Source: JAHRVQ01 sp029941905 (GTDB taxonomy: Bacteria; Pseudomonadota; Gammaproteobacteria; Pseudomonadales; Azotimanducaceae). From it: a stretch of DNA of 64,000 nt. Below the pieces are notes generated by a model. The model was given only the letters and a program-made list of their open reading frames with translations, searched no databases and was not told the DNA's origin. The DNA lies in the NCBI GenBank assembly GCA_029941905.1, contig JAPYTQ010000019.1:1-64000 (forward strand). The letters are read 5' to 3'. Shown piece by piece: positions 31,806 through 40,941 of the stretch (position 1 is its first letter; every line of letters begins with the position of its first letter). The translations under genes were made by a program, and so were the position numbers.

Positions 31806-33122
31806 ATGGCTGAATCATCTGTATCAACTGACCCCGAACTGGCTTATCTATCCGGCTTCGGTAATGAGCACGAAACCGAGGCTCTGGCAGACGCACTGCC
31901 TATCGGGCAGTTCAACCCGCAACAATGTCCCTATGGCTTGTACGCAGAGCAGATTTCAACGGCAGCTTTTACTGCCCCACGTGTCAGCAATCGTCGTACC
32001 TGGATGTACCGAACCCAGCCTTCTGTCTGCCAGGGGAAATTTAAGCAGATATCAAAGGGAAATCTCTGTACGGCTCCCATAACCGGGGTTGTTTGCCCTA
32101 TCAACCCACTCCGATGGGATCCTCTGTCATTAACCGAGAAACCACAGGATTTTGTCGACGGGCTCATTACCATGGTCGCGAACGGAGACCCGCGTCAGCA
32201 GCAGGGTCTGGCTGTCCATATGTATGTAGCCAACAAGGATATGCAGGACAGATTTTTTTATTCTGCAGATGGAGAGTTACTTATCGTACCCCAGTCAGGC
32301 AGCCTGGGCCTTGATACTGAGCTCGGCCGGTTGTGGTTGGGGCCTGGTGAAATAGCCGTCATTCCCCGCGGAATCAAATTCCGAGTCAGGCTTTTCGATG
32401 GATCTTCACAAGGCTACGTCTGCGAAAATTACGGCGCGCCGTTTGAGCTACCGGAAAGAGGCCCGGTTGGCGCAAATGGATTCGCCAATGACCGGGATTT
32501 CCTGTATCCCGTCGCTCATTACGAAGATACGGCTGGCCAATACCAGCTGACAGCCAAATTCTGCGGGCAACTGTTCGAAGCCGAAATCGATCATTCACCA
32601 TTGAATGTGGTGGCCTGGACTGGCAATTCTGCGCCGTATAAATATGACCTCGCCAGGTTCAACGTGATCAACACTGTGAGTTTCGATCATATGGACCCAT
32701 CAATATTCACGGTGATGACATCCCCCTCCGATACACCGGGCACGGCCAATGTAGATTTCGTTATTTTTCCACCCCGGTGGATGGTCGCAGAACATACCTT
32801 TCGGCCTCCCTGGTATCACAGAAATATCATGAGTGAATTCATGGGTCTGATCAAAGGGCAATACGACGCGAAAAAATCCGGATTTAAACCGGGTGGCATG
32901 AGCCTGCATAACTGCATGACACCCCACGGACCCGACTTTGCCACACATGATCAGGCATCAAAGGTTGAACTCACACCCGAGTACCAGTCTGAGTCACTGG
33001 CGTTTATGGTTGAGTCCAGGTATCCAATGGTGCCAAGTGAATTCGCGATGAATTCGCCTTTGTTGCAGCAGGACTACACGCAGTGTTGGGATGGGTTGGG
33101 GAGCCGGTTCAAGGGAGATTGA
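31806..33122 (+). CDS. hmgA: Homogentisate 1,2-dioxygenase
   Basis: Ring-cleaving iron dioxygenase of tyrosine and phenylalanine catabolism, converting homogentisate to maleylacetoacetate. The 438 residues match the family end to end: YLSGFGNEHETEAL at the start, IPRGIKFRV, the iron ligands in PPWYHRNIMSEFMGLI near residue 340 and the histidine in MTPHGPD near residue 370. The ATG at 31806 with AGGG eight bases upstream is preferred to the ATG three codons earlier. Fumarylacetoacetase and maleylacetoacetate isomerase genes are not adjacent. A paired palindrome upstream suggests specific regulation. The long aromatic amino acid hydroxylase at 11825 could feed this pathway. Confidence 0.95.
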   Translation: MAESSVSTDPELAYLSGFGNEHETEALADALPIGQFNPQQCPYGLYAEQISTAAFTAPRVSNRRTWMYRTQPSVCQGKFKQISKGNLCTAPITGVVCPINPLRWDPLSLTEKPQDFVDGLITMVANGDPRQQQGLAVHMYVANKDMQDRFFYSADGELLIVPQSGSLGLDTELGRLWLGPGEIAVIPRGIKFRVRLFDGSSQGYVCENYGAPFELPERGPVGANGFANDRDFLYPVAHYEDTAGQYQLTAKFCGQLFEAEIDHSPLNVVAWTGNSAPYKYDLARFNVINTVSFDHMDPSIFTVMTSPSDTPGTANVDFVIFPPRWMVAEHTFRPPWYHRNIMSEFMGLIKGQYDAKKSGFKPGGMSLHNCMTPHGPDFATHDQASKVELTPEYQSESLAFMVESRYPMVPSEFAMNSPLLQQDYTQCWDGLGSRFKGD

Positions 33123-33123
33123 A

Positions 33124-33909
33124 CTATTCTCCTCTAAACTCCGCTTTTCTCTTCTCTAAAAACGCACTGCGACCTTCCGCGTAGTCACTGGACTGGCGAA
33201 TGGCCAGCCGCATTTCCGACCCTTTTTCTTTCGCCACAACCTCATCTTCAAATACGGCACGCCAGAGGGTTTCCTTTTGGGCCCGTATTGCCAGGGGACC
33301 AGCTTCCTCGCAGATTCTTTGCGCATAAGCCAGGGCTTGCGCCTTCACTTCTCCGTTAGGCGTCACGAATTCAACCAAACCGGCGCGCTCACACCAATTG
33401 GCATCTTTACCATCACCGGGAGTGAGGAAAGCGAAGGCTTTGGCATAGCCGAGCTTCTTTGCCAGCTTGATCGGGATATCCACGGCGTTGGTGCCTACCT
33501 TGGCCTCGGAGATCATAAAGCTCGCAGACTCATCAGCGAACACCATATCGCAGCCGAGAATCAGGTTAACGCCCTCTCCGACACAATGGCCATGTACAGC
33601 AGCAATAATTGGCTTGTTGGTAACCATTTCTGTGTCGATTAACAAGTCACCCAATGCCGCTGTGATTCCCTGGGCAGCCAGTTCATTCAGTGCATTCATA
33701 TCGGCACCCGCGCTAAAAGCCCGGTCACCATTTGCCTGAATAATCGCCACCCACAGCCCGGGATCATCCCGAAAAGTTTCCAGGGCCTGGTTGACGCCCT
33801 CGTACAATGCACTATCAAACGCATTGAGACGTTCAGGTCGGTTTAGGGTAATAATCGCCACCCGACCGTTTTGCTCAAACAGCACTCGTTCATGAAATTC
33901 TGTAACCAA
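33124..33909 (-). CDS. Enoyl-CoA hydratase/isomerase family protein
   Basis: 261-residue crotonase-fold enzyme. Oxyanion-hole segments are seen as RAFSAGADMNAL near residue 65 and VHGHCVGEGVNLILGCDMVFAD near residue 107; the usual catalytic glutamate region reads GTNAVDIPIKLAKKLG, which lacks the standard Glu pair, so hydration is not certain and isomerase or hydrolase activity is possible. It starts with TTG at 33909, supported by GGAGG five bases upstream and no alternative in-frame ATG nearby. It converges with hmgA, the stop codons almost touching. Confidence 0.9.
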   Translation of the reverse strand: MVTEFHERVLFEQNGRVAIITLNRPERLNAFDSALYEGVNQALETFRDDPGLWVAIIQANGDRAFSAGADMNALNELAAQGITAALGDLLIDTEMVTNKPIIAAVHGHCVGEGVNLILGCDMVFADESASFMISEAKVGTNAVDIPIKLAKKLGYAKAFAFLTPGDGKDANWCERAGLVEFVTPNGEVKAQALAYAQRICEEAGPLAIRAQKETLWRAVFEDEVVAKEKGSEMRLAIRQSSDYAEGRSAFLEKRKAEFRGE

Positions 33910-34054
33910 ACTGTCCTCCGAAGATTCGCCCTGGCAGGTTCCTTATTTCTAACAGTTTGGGCGACCTGGCGCTACCAGTTTCCAATTCGAACCTGAAACT
34001 GACACCGGTGTGAAAAAAGTGGTACTGCAAGCCCGTAAGACGATGACCCGGTTG

Positions 34055-34573
34055 TTAAGGGGATGCCTCGGTAATGTCGATCGTCCTTCTGGTTATCACT
34101 GCCGTATAGGAAATCAGCGATACATACGCAGGACGAATAATTTGCACCTCTTCAATGCCAGCGTCATACACTACGGTAATGGCACCAGTTTCATCCGCAT
34201 CAGCGGTTGCAGAACTATCGACATAAATCTGCCCTCCACCAGGGGCACGGTTCTTTGCATCTGCATCAAATACATCAATCCAGGCCAATTCGTCAGCAGG
34301 TAATTGTGTACTGAAACCCAGAGAGATTCTGGCTTTATCCTTGGCAAACTCTTGCTGAACAGTTCTGACTGCTCGCTGATAGGCTTCGTTCACCTTGCCC
34401 ATATTCGTGGTATCGATATAACCGTGATACGCAGGTAAACCAACCGTCGCCAAGACACCAATAATTGCCACGGAAATCATCAATTCGATTATAGAGAAAC
34501 CAGTCGATCTTCTCGATACCAACCCTGGTGGTACGGTTGTCTTAGCCATAGTTCTCATAGCCATAATTCTCAT
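34055..34573 (-). CDS. Type IV pilin-like protein
   Basis: 172-residue prepilin. The class III signal peptide is plain: a basic leader ending in STG followed by FSIIELMISVAIIGVLATVG (GFxxxE context with Glu at +5), cut by a prepilin peptidase. The mature globular part (about 140 residues) has no recognised family. The leader begins with a duplicated pentapeptide (MRIMA-MRTMA) from a 15-bp tandem repeat, giving a choice of ATG codons. It lies two bases after the third of three paralogous HAMP-like membrane proteins, so it may be a substrate or partner of that cassette. It stands apart from any visible pilus assembly gene. Confidence 0.85.
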   Translation of the reverse strand: MRIMAMRTMAKTTVPPGLVSRRSTGFSIIELMISVAIIGVLATVGLPAYHGYIDTTNMGKVNEAYQRAVRTVQQEFAKDKARISLGFSTQLPADELAWIDVFDADAKNRAPGGGQIYVDSSATADADETGAITVVYDAGIEEVQIIRPAYVSLISYTAVITRRTIDITEASP

Positions 34574-34575
34574 AG
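34546..34575. repeat. 15-bp tandem repeat at pilin start
   Basis: Two copies (ccatagttctcatag and ccataattctcatag, 14 of 15 identical) cover the first ten codons of the pilin-like gene and give alternative in-frame ATG codons. Confidence 0.8.
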
Positions 34576-35034
34576 CTAAGCCACAGTTTCCCTTTCTCGC
34601 GCCTTTAATGCGAGCTTTAGATCTTCTACTGCGTTCATAATTTCTCTTAATTCATCAGTCGGACGAAGGCGCCGTTCATAGTCGTAATTTCCTTCGGCCA
34701 GAGCCGAAAGATAAGCTTTGATCGCAACCTGCGGACCTGCGATTCTATGGCTCATCATGAGTGCAAAAACGAACGACAGGACGACAAATGACAGGAACCC
34801 CAACATTGCGACCTCTACGCATTGACGCATCATCTCGTTGATTTGTGATTGATCCTGTAATTCCATCAGTGGGTTATCATTCATGAGGGTCTGTACGTCA
34901 GCATTGGTTTTCAGGATAAAAACGGCAACAGCTAAGAGAATCAAACCGCCAACCAAAATATAATACACACTCCATCGCAACTGAAACCTGGGCTGGACGA
35001 ACATGTTTCTGATACTACGTTTATTGTCTCTCAC
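34576..35034 (-). CDS. HAMP-like two-helix membrane protein, paralogue 3
   Basis: 152-residue protein with two membrane helices (about residues 22-42 and 75-92) separated by a short periplasmic loop of about 35 residues, followed by a cytoplasmic HAMP-like segment (MSHRIAGPQVAIKAYLSAL then EGNYDYERRLRPTDELREI). There is no kinase, GGDEF or methyl-accepting domain. Start is GTG at 35034 with AGGTG six bases upstream, the same arrangement as for paralogue 1. It is the nearest of three tandem copies to the pilin-like gene, two bases away. Function unknown; a signalling adaptor or pilus-associated membrane protein is a guess. Confidence 0.75.
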   Translation of the reverse strand: MRDNKRSIRNMFVQPRFQLRWSVYYILVGGLILLAVAVFILKTNADVQTLMNDNPLMELQDQSQINEMMRQCVEVAMLGFLSFVVLSFVFALMMSHRIAGPQVAIKAYLSALAEGNYDYERRLRPTDELREIMNAVEDLKLALKARERETVA

Positions 35035-35087
35035 TTAAATCACCTGTGATACAAAGAGCGCACCTGGCAACCGCCGAGGTATTGCAC

Positions 35088-35567
35088 TTACGTTTTTGAT
35101 TCCGGATAAGGTCTGGCCCGTCCCCGGTCCCGATCTTCGAGTATAGGTTTGAGCTCTTTTAAGGCAGTCATGATTTCACTCAACTCATCCTTCAACCGAA
35201 GATTCCTTTCATAGTCATAATCCCCTTCTTTCAGTGCTTCGATATACGCTTTGATAGCGACCTGCGGTCCGGCAATCCTGTGGCTGACCACCAACGCAAA
35301 AAAGAACGAGAAGATGATGAATACAACAAATCCGAACAGCACCACCTGTACACTCTGCACGGTCAATTCATTAATATGCATCTGAGTCTGGAAATTCATT
35401 GGCAGATTGTTATTCATGAGGTCCAACACCCGGCCGTTCGCATGCAGGGTAAAAAAGGCGATGATGTTGAGGATCAGTCCGCCGATCATCACGAAATACA
35501 TGCTCAAATTGAGCTTGAACTTCGGCTGGGTGAGTATATTTTTTAACGCACGTTGATTCTGTTTCAT
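35088..35567 (-). CDS. HAMP-like two-helix membrane protein, paralogue 2
   Basis: 159 residues, same architecture as its neighbours: basic N-terminus (KQNQRALKNILTQP), membrane helix, short loop with NNNLPMNFQTQMHINEL, second helix and the HAMP-like block SHRIAGPQVAIKAYIEAL and EGDYDYERNLRLKDELSEI. Of the three it is most like paralogue 3 in the cytoplasmic part (AGPQVAIKAY shared exactly). The ATG at 35567 aligns with the other paralogues; a GTG two codons upstream is the alternative. About 50 bases separate it from paralogue 3. Confidence 0.75.
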   Translation of the reverse strand: MKQNQRALKNILTQPKFKLNLSMYFVMIGGLILNIIAFFTLHANGRVLDLMNNNLPMNFQTQMHINELTVQSVQVVLFGFVVFIIFSFFFALVVSHRIAGPQVAIKAYIEALKEGDYDYERNLRLKDELSEIMTALKELKPILEDRDRGRARPYPESKT

Positions 35568-35733
35568 TCGCACACTGGCCTGTTACGGAACTCCGAGCGT
35601 AAACTTAACCACTCCATTGCTGGTACGTAAGCGCTATATGCTCTGGGGTAGGATTTCAGGACTGAACGGTAGATTTATCGGGGAGTGCTCTCATCGCACA
35701 AACATCACCTACCCTGGCATGTATCTCGTTCCT

Positions 35734-36228
35734 TCAAGTAGTCTCAACAACCGCCTCTCGTTCATTCACACCCGACTCAACAGCGATATCGCGTTCCTTC
35801 AGAACAGCTTTAAGTAACTTCAAAGCTTGTAAAATTCCATCTAATTCATCCGCCGGACGAAGCTCTCGCTCATGGTCATAATTACCTTCTATCAGGGCTT
35901 CAATAGACTGCTGGATCACCATCTGCGGCCCGGCAATCCGGTGACTGACCACCAGGGCAAAAACAAACGAGAATATGACAAATACTCCAAAACCGAGTAT
36001 GGCCATTTGGATACATTCCAGCATCAATTGGTTCACCTGGCCCTGGATCTGCAGATTCAGGTTCGAGTCGCTATTCATAAGCCCCTGCACGCTGCCAATT
36101 TTTTGTGAAACGAATAGGCCGACGATACCCAGTAACAGCCCACCAACCACCATGTACCAAATGCTCAACCTGAGCTGGAAGCCTGGCATTACAAACATGT
36201 TCCTAATGCTACGCTGATTGTTTCTCAT
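35734..36228 (-). CDS. HAMP-like two-helix membrane protein, paralogue 1
   Basis: 164 residues, first of three tandem paralogues. N-terminus NNQRSIRNMFVMPGFQLR, two membrane helices, periplasmic loop with SDSNLNLQIQGQVNQL and the HAMP-like SHRIAGPQMVIQQSIEAL followed by EGNYDHERELRPADELDGI. The cytoplasmic part is slightly longer than in the others. The ATG at 36228 with AGGTG upstream is chosen over a GTG three codons earlier. The order paralogue 1, 2, 3, pilin suggests one operon of repeated duplication; no known function. Confidence 0.75.
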   Translation of the reverse strand: MRNNQRSIRNMFVMPGFQLRLSIWYMVVGGLLLGIVGLFVSQKIGSVQGLMNSDSNLNLQIQGQVNQLMLECIQMAILGFGVFVIFSFVFALVVSHRIAGPQMVIQQSIEALIEGNYDHERELRPADELDGILQALKLLKAVLKERDIAVESGVNEREAVVETT

Positions 36229-36379
36229 CCAAATCACCTAATTTCGACTATGGCGTAATGGTAAGATCAACGGACCAGACCCACATTGGAAATCGGACGG
36301 ACAGTGACATTATTTCAACCAGAGGGGTTCAGGCAGGGGGTTTTTACCTGAATTCGCACAAGTTATTCACCTTGGGAAA

Positions 36380-36407
36380 GCCGAAGAACCAGCGCAGGTT
36401 CTTCGGC
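36380..36407 (-). terminator. Rho-independent terminator after acyl-CoA dehydrogenase gene
   Basis: A perfect 11-bp stem (gccgaagaacc, 36380-36390, and ggttcttcggc, 36397-36407) with a six-base loop lies 38 bases downstream of the acyl-CoA dehydrogenase stop codon; on the minus strand it is followed by TTTCCC, a weak T tract. The stem strength makes termination of this minus-strand transcript likely. Confidence 0.7.
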
Positions 36408-36444
36408 ATTTCAGTGAATCCAGACCTACCCTGACCCTTAAAAG

Positions 36445-37788
36445 CTAGGCCGCAAGATAGTCTTCAACAACTTTCTCGAACTTATCCTGCGCTTTTTTGA
36501 TCAGCTTCGGCAAGTGGTAGGTCGGGAACAAATCGTCGGAAGGTTTATAATCCCTGAGCATAAGTTTTGCCAGATTGGCCTTATGCACTTCAGTTGTGCC
36601 ATCCATAATCCCCATTTGGGGTGCCGATAACCACATGGCGCCTAGTGCTGTTTCATTCGACATACCAAGGGCACCATGTAAATGAATCGCCCTGTAAATG
36701 ATATCGTGATTCACCTTGGCAGCGCTGATCTTAATGGAGGCAATTTCCTTGCGAATCTCTCTTGTGTATGAACCCGTCTTATCAATCAACCAGGCTGTGT
36801 AGAGGACATGTAACCGGAACTGCTTAAGTTGGATATAGGAATCTGCCAGATCTGACTGCACCATTTGCAGGTTCGATAACTGCTCGCCCCTGGCACGGCG
36901 ACTGAGTGCACGCTCACACGCCATATCAAGCGCTTTAGTACACACGCCAACTGCACGCATTGCATGGTGAACTCGACCACCCGCCAGGCGGGTTTGCGAA
37001 CCAACGAAACCGGCACCTTCTTCCCCGAGCAATGCATCGGCCGGAATACGCACGTCGTTGTAACGAATATAAGCATGACCACCCCGGCCAGGACCAGTTT
37101 CATAGTTGTGCTTCAATGGTGTTCCAATGGTATGAACGTTACGCACAATTTCGACACCCGCTGTATCCGTATCAACGAGGAACATCGATGCCTTCTCCAG
37201 CATTGGCTTATCCGGGTCTGTAATCGCCATTACAATCAGGAAGTCTGCACCGGTGGCATTCGAAGTGAACCATTTCTCGCCGCTGATGACCCATTCGTCG
37301 CCATCTCGCCGGGCGGCGCACTTAAATTCTTCCGGGCCACCGGCGTGAGGTTCAGTCATTGAATACGCAGAATGTTTTTCTCCAGAGAGCAGGGGCTCCA
37401 GGTATTTTTTCTTCTGCGCCTCGGTGCCATTGTGGGCAATCAATTCCATGTTGCCTGTATCCGGCGCCTGGCATCCGAAAATAGTCGGCCCCATACTCGT
37501 TCGGCCGAGTATTTCATTAAGCAGGCATAACTTGACCTGGCCCAGTCCGGGCCCGCCCAGATCAGGTCCCAGATGGAAGCCCCATAAACCCTGGGCTTTC
37601 ACCTTGTCCTGCAAATCTTTAATGTAGGCCCGGATCGCGTTCCAGCCATCTGCATCCAGCGCCTTACCATTCTTATCGGTTCCTACACTCATAAACTGAT
37701 CGAGTGGTTCTATCTCTTCGGTTACCAACTTTTGGACCCAGTCAATTTGCTCCTGGAATTCCGGCTCCACAGAAAAATCTATTGTCAT
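36445..37788 (-). CDS. Acyl-CoA dehydrogenase
   Basis: 447-residue flavoprotein that introduces a double bond into an acyl-CoA and passes electrons to ETF. The N-terminal helix domain, the FAD-binding AYSMTEPHAGGPEEF near residue 140 and GEKWFTSNATGADF, and the C-terminal HLHGALGMSNETALGAMW with GIMDGTTEVHKANLAKLML are typical of the longer ACAD branch related to ACAD10/11 and bacterial FadE-like enzymes for unusual acyl chains. The catalytic base cannot be placed with certainty by eye. It is followed by a strong terminator and preceded by a leader carrying four 16-bp repeats. Confidence 0.9.
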   Translation of the reverse strand: MTIDFSVEPEFQEQIDWVQKLVTEEIEPLDQFMSVGTDKNGKALDADGWNAIRAYIKDLQDKVKAQGLWGFHLGPDLGGPGLGQVKLCLLNEILGRTSMGPTIFGCQAPDTGNMELIAHNGTEAQKKKYLEPLLSGEKHSAYSMTEPHAGGPEEFKCAARRDGDEWVISGEKWFTSNATGADFLIVMAITDPDKPMLEKASMFLVDTDTAGVEIVRNVHTIGTPLKHNYETGPGRGGHAYIRYNDVRIPADALLGEEGAGFVGSQTRLAGGRVHHAMRAVGVCTKALDMACERALSRRARGEQLSNLQMVQSDLADSYIQLKQFRLHVLYTAWLIDKTGSYTREIRKEIASIKISAAKVNHDIIYRAIHLHGALGMSNETALGAMWLSAPQMGIMDGTTEVHKANLAKLMLRDYKPSDDLFPTYHLPKLIKKAQDKFEKVVEDYLAA

Positions 37789-37812
37789 TTCTCATTTCTC
37801 CTGATTGTTTTG

Positions 37813-37876
37813 AAGATCTTGTTGTTTCGAATACCTGTTGTTTTAAATACTTGCTGTCCTAAATACTTGCTGTTTT
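37813..37876. repeat. Four degenerate 16-bp repeats in the acyl-CoA dehydrogenase leader
   Basis: Units at 37813-37828, 37829-37844, 37845-37860 and 37861-37876; the last two (aaatacttgctgtcct, aaatacttgctgtttt) match at 14 of 16 positions and the first two are more diverged. They lie 25-90 bases upstream of the minus-strand start codon, in the untranslated leader. A regulator site array or a slippage product are both possible. Confidence 0.75.
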
Positions 37877-37962
37877 AGTACCGTGGTTCAACAATGCCAC
37901 TTTTGGGTTACAAATAACAAATTATTCGATATTCGAATGCGTTGATATAACTCAATTAAAAA

Positions 37963-38700
37963 TTAGTAACTCTCGACGGTATTCTCAAACCTGAACCCAC
38001 CCTGGGCAAGAACCAGACGATGCCTTCCCCCTGAAATATCAGCATCCCAGTCAGCATAGCCCGCATCACCGGACCACATGGCGACTCGCTCACCATCCTT
38101 GTCCTTGGCGACCCGGGTTTCGTATATTTTTTCCGGGTTATCATTGAAATAAGACAGTATTGCGTCCGTCGTCCCATACCGGGTCAACTGATACAGGGTG
38201 ATCCAGGTCGGTGGAGCCAGATCGATCTGACCCATCGAATGATGATCCAGGGCTTCTGCTGGCTTAACCCAGCGATGATTGAGAATCTCCTGACCGTCGA
38301 CACTGACCGCACCTGCAGATTGTGCAGCCGCTGCAAAAAACCAGGTCGCGAATCGCTTCGGAGTACCAGGCGGTGGCGTCCAATGTGCAAACCAGACAAA
38401 GCCATCGCTTTCAACCTGAAGCCCGGATTCTTCCTCTGTTTCACGCACCGCTGCATTCAGGGCAGCCGTCTGGAGCTCTCCGTCCTCAGTATAGTCTTCG
38501 GCATCTATGCGACCGCCGGGAAAGACCCACATGCCACCAAAACTGATCTTCTGGTTTTTCTGTAGCATGAGTACTTCGACACCTGCATCTGCGGTATCTC
38601 TCAACAGTACGACAGTAGCCGCTGGAATCGCGGGTGCCTCCTGATTGTTATTCTCCAGGTCGCCATAGATGTCATTACGATGTTTCTTGTCTTCCGCCAT
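37963..38700 (-). CDS. NUDIX hydrolase
   Basis: 245-residue NUDIX-superfamily pyrophosphohydrolase, longer than the minimal domain and similar to the NUDT8/NUDT19-like (CoA-diphosphatase or acyl-CoA hydrolase) branch. The Nudix box is present with an insertion: FPGGRIDAEDY then AAVRETEEESGL near residue 85, with the REx2EE metal-binding core intact. The C-terminal half is helical and carries HHSMGQIDLAPPTW. It lies 174 bases upstream of the acyl-CoA dehydrogenase gene on the same strand, so acyl-CoA substrates are a reasonable guess. Confidence 0.87.
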   Translation of the reverse strand: MAEDKKHRNDIYGDLENNNQEAPAIPAATVVLLRDTADAGVEVLMLQKNQKISFGGMWVFPGGRIDAEDYTEDGELQTAALNAAVRETEEESGLQVESDGFVWFAHWTPPPGTPKRFATWFFAAAAQSAGAVSVDGQEILNHRWVKPAEALDHHSMGQIDLAPPTWITLYQLTRYGTTDAILSYFNDNPEKIYETRVAKDKDGERVAMWSGDAGYADWDADISGGRHRLVLAQGGFRFENTVESY

Positions 38701-38838
38701 GGAACTGCCTGTATTTTTAAAAAAAGTTAGAATACCATTTATTTAAAACCGGATTGGCACTTTGGACCAGGAACACTGTGAGTATTGAGTTGGGAGGAGT
38801 AAATCCAGACTAACTGCCATTCGCACCAGACTCTTTCA

Positions 38839-40023
38839 CTAAGCCTTGAGATAATTCCTGGCTATTTCAGCGTGCAATGCCATACCGTATGACATCCCGG
38901 CCTCATTCAAAATCATGCGGTTTGAATGGCAGGGAGCGGCCAGGCTCGGATCCTGGGGCTTGACTCCAAGAAAGAACATCGCCCCTGGCCAGCGTTGCAG
39001 CAGATAGGAAAAATCCTCCGCACCCATCATGGGAGATTTACTGTTGATGTAGCCATCGGCGCCCAACAGATTTCTTGCGATCTCGCTGGCAAATTCGACA
39101 AAACCCCCATCATTGACGGTAACCGGATAGCCCCGCTCCATCGAAAAATCAATCTCCATCTCATAAGCTTCGGCAATCTTCCTCGCCACCCGTTCTATCC
39201 CTTCATGGGCCAGGACCCGTGATTTCTCAGATGTGGACCTCAACGTTCCTGTTAGTGAAGCAGTTTCGGGAATCACATTTGACGTTGTTCCAGCTTCTAT
39301 TTTCGTCGTCGTCAGTACCACCGGGTCAAAGGCATTAATACGCCGGGTAACGAAGGTTTGTAACGCCTGCACGATTTCACAGGCTACCGGGATTGGATCA
39401 AGGCAATCATGTGGCATAGACGCGTGCCCACCCTTGCCCCTGACATCAATTGTCCATACGTCCGCTGCTGCCAACATCGGCCCAGGGCGAGAAACAACCT
39501 TGCCAATATCCAGCAACGGGGTTATGTGGATCGCGAAGACCGCATCAGGTGAATGAGGCGCATCAAACAATCCTTCATCAAGAGCGACCTTGGCGCCGTA
39601 GTATCCTTCTTCCCCGGTTTGGAAAAAGAAGTCCACCGAGCCGTTCAGATCCTGTTTTTCCTCGTGCAGAAGCCTGGCTGCGCCCACCAACATCGCGGTA
39701 TGGGAATCATGGCCACAGGCATGCATTTTGCCCATGTTCCTGGAAACAAAATCCAGATCATTATCTTCCGGCATGGGAAGTGCGTCCATATCAGCTCGAA
39801 GCAGTATGCGTGGGCCAGGTTTACCCCCATGCAGGGTGGCAACCAGTCCAGTGGTCCGCTGGCTGTATCGGATATTGAGATCCAGGCCAGCGAGGGATTC
39901 CACCACCGCAGCTGTGGTTTCCGGGAGTTGATTACCCAACTCCGGGTTAGCATGAATCTTTCGGCGCAGAGAGATGATATCAGGCAGTATCTGTTCTGCC
40001 CTGGCCAGGGTATCGATGCTCAT
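38839..40023 (-). CDS. M20-family amidohydrolase (hippurate hydrolase type)
   Basis: 394-residue dinuclear metallo-amidohydrolase like HipO and IAA-amino acid hydrolases, removing N-acyl groups from amino acids in the cytoplasm. Metal-site motifs: RADMDALPM near residue 77, MHACGHDSHTAML near residue 103 and QTGEEGYYGAK near residue 136; a dimerisation domain is inserted after residue 185 and the last metal ligand lies in PCHSNRM. It is located between the TauD and NUDIX genes, all on the minus strand. Substrate unknown. Confidence 0.92.
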   Translation of the reverse strand: MSIDTLARAEQILPDIISLRRKIHANPELGNQLPETTAAVVESLAGLDLNIRYSQRTTGLVATLHGGKPGPRILLRADMDALPMPEDNDLDFVSRNMGKMHACGHDSHTAMLVGAARLLHEEKQDLNGSVDFFFQTGEEGYYGAKVALDEGLFDAPHSPDAVFAIHITPLLDIGKVVSRPGPMLAAADVWTIDVRGKGGHASMPHDCLDPIPVACEIVQALQTFVTRRINAFDPVVLTTTKIEAGTTSNVIPETASLTGTLRSTSEKSRVLAHEGIERVARKIAEAYEMEIDFSMERGYPVTVNDGGFVEFASEIARNLLGADGYINSKSPMMGAEDFSYLLQRWPGAMFFLGVKPQDPSLAAPCHSNRMILNEAGMSYGMALHAEIARNYLKA

Positions 40024-40074
40024 AGAGCCACCTACCTTGTTGGATGGGGGTTGGTGGAATGCAATGTACCATGA

Positions 40075-40896
40075 CTACAAGGTGGATTCGCCCACCACCT
40101 GCAATCTATGTATCACCCGCTCGTCATCGCCATGATCATGAACAGCGTAGTGAAGCACAGAACGGTTATCCCACATCACCAGATCACCGGCCTGCCAGTG
40201 ATGGCGAGCCTGGTATTCCATGCTGGTGCTGTGGCTAAACAAATAATCCAGCAAAGGCTTGCTTTCCTCACGGCTCCAGCCGGTGAAGTTTCTCGTAAAC
40301 GCCCTGCACACATACAATGCCGGATCGCCGGACTCATCGTGAGATCGCAGTACGGGATGAGTGGCTTTTGGAGCAGCAGCTTCATCCTGGCCATAGAGCC
40401 TGGCGAGCCCTGAGGCCGTGTGAAAAGCTGTGGTGTTCTGCAAAGTTGCTTTTAAACCCTCCGACAGATCCTGGTACGCCAAATGCTGATTGGAGAATGC
40501 GGTGTCACCCCCAAATTCCGGCGCTGCATGAGCATAGAGCATGGTCAGTTTTGGCGGTGCCTGGTTATAGGACATATCAGTATGCCAATGTTGATTCACA
40601 TCACTGGATTTGCCCCTGTTCTTGAGCTCGATGATATCCGGATGGTCTTCCAATCCACCGTAGGGAAATTTCACCAGTTCACCCCATCGCCGGGCAAACG
40701 CAATATGATCATCGGGTTGCAGATCCTGATTTCGGAAGACAAGGACATGGTATTGACAAAATAGCTGATTAAGTTTCTGCCAGGTCGAGAGGTTTACATC
40801 TTCATCTTTTACGCTGTCCCCGTCGCCTTCAATTACCCTGATGTCAATATCTTCAACAATCGCACCCAGGGGTGCTGCCATTTGAGTGACTCTCAT
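40075..40896 (-). CDS. TauD/TfdA-family dioxygenase
   Basis: Fe(II)/2-oxoglutarate-dependent oxygenase, 273 residues. The facial triad is visible as HWHTDMSYNQAPP near residue 102 (His-x-Asp) and the distal histidine in VIHRLQVVGE near residue 262, with the family's MWDNRSVLHYAVHDH. It oxidises substrates such as taurine, alkyl sulfates or phenoxyacetates; the conserved set here does not discriminate. No sulfonate transporter is nearby. It lies 50 bases upstream of the M20 gene on the same strand, so both may take part in one degradative pathway. Confidence 0.92.
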   Translation of the reverse strand: MRVTQMAAPLGAIVEDIDIRVIEGDGDSVKDEDVNLSTWQKLNQLFCQYHVLVFRNQDLQPDDHIAFARRWGELVKFPYGGLEDHPDIIELKNRGKSSDVNQHWHTDMSYNQAPPKLTMLYAHAAPEFGGDTAFSNQHLAYQDLSEGLKATLQNTTAFHTASGLARLYGQDEAAAPKATHPVLRSHDESGDPALYVCRAFTRNFTGWSREESKPLLDYLFSHSTSMEYQARHHWQAGDLVMWDNRSVLHYAVHDHGDDERVIHRLQVVGESTL

Positions 40897-40941
40897 ATCC
40901 CGCCTATATCCCTAACTCATTCCTTAAAACCAGGCATTACA

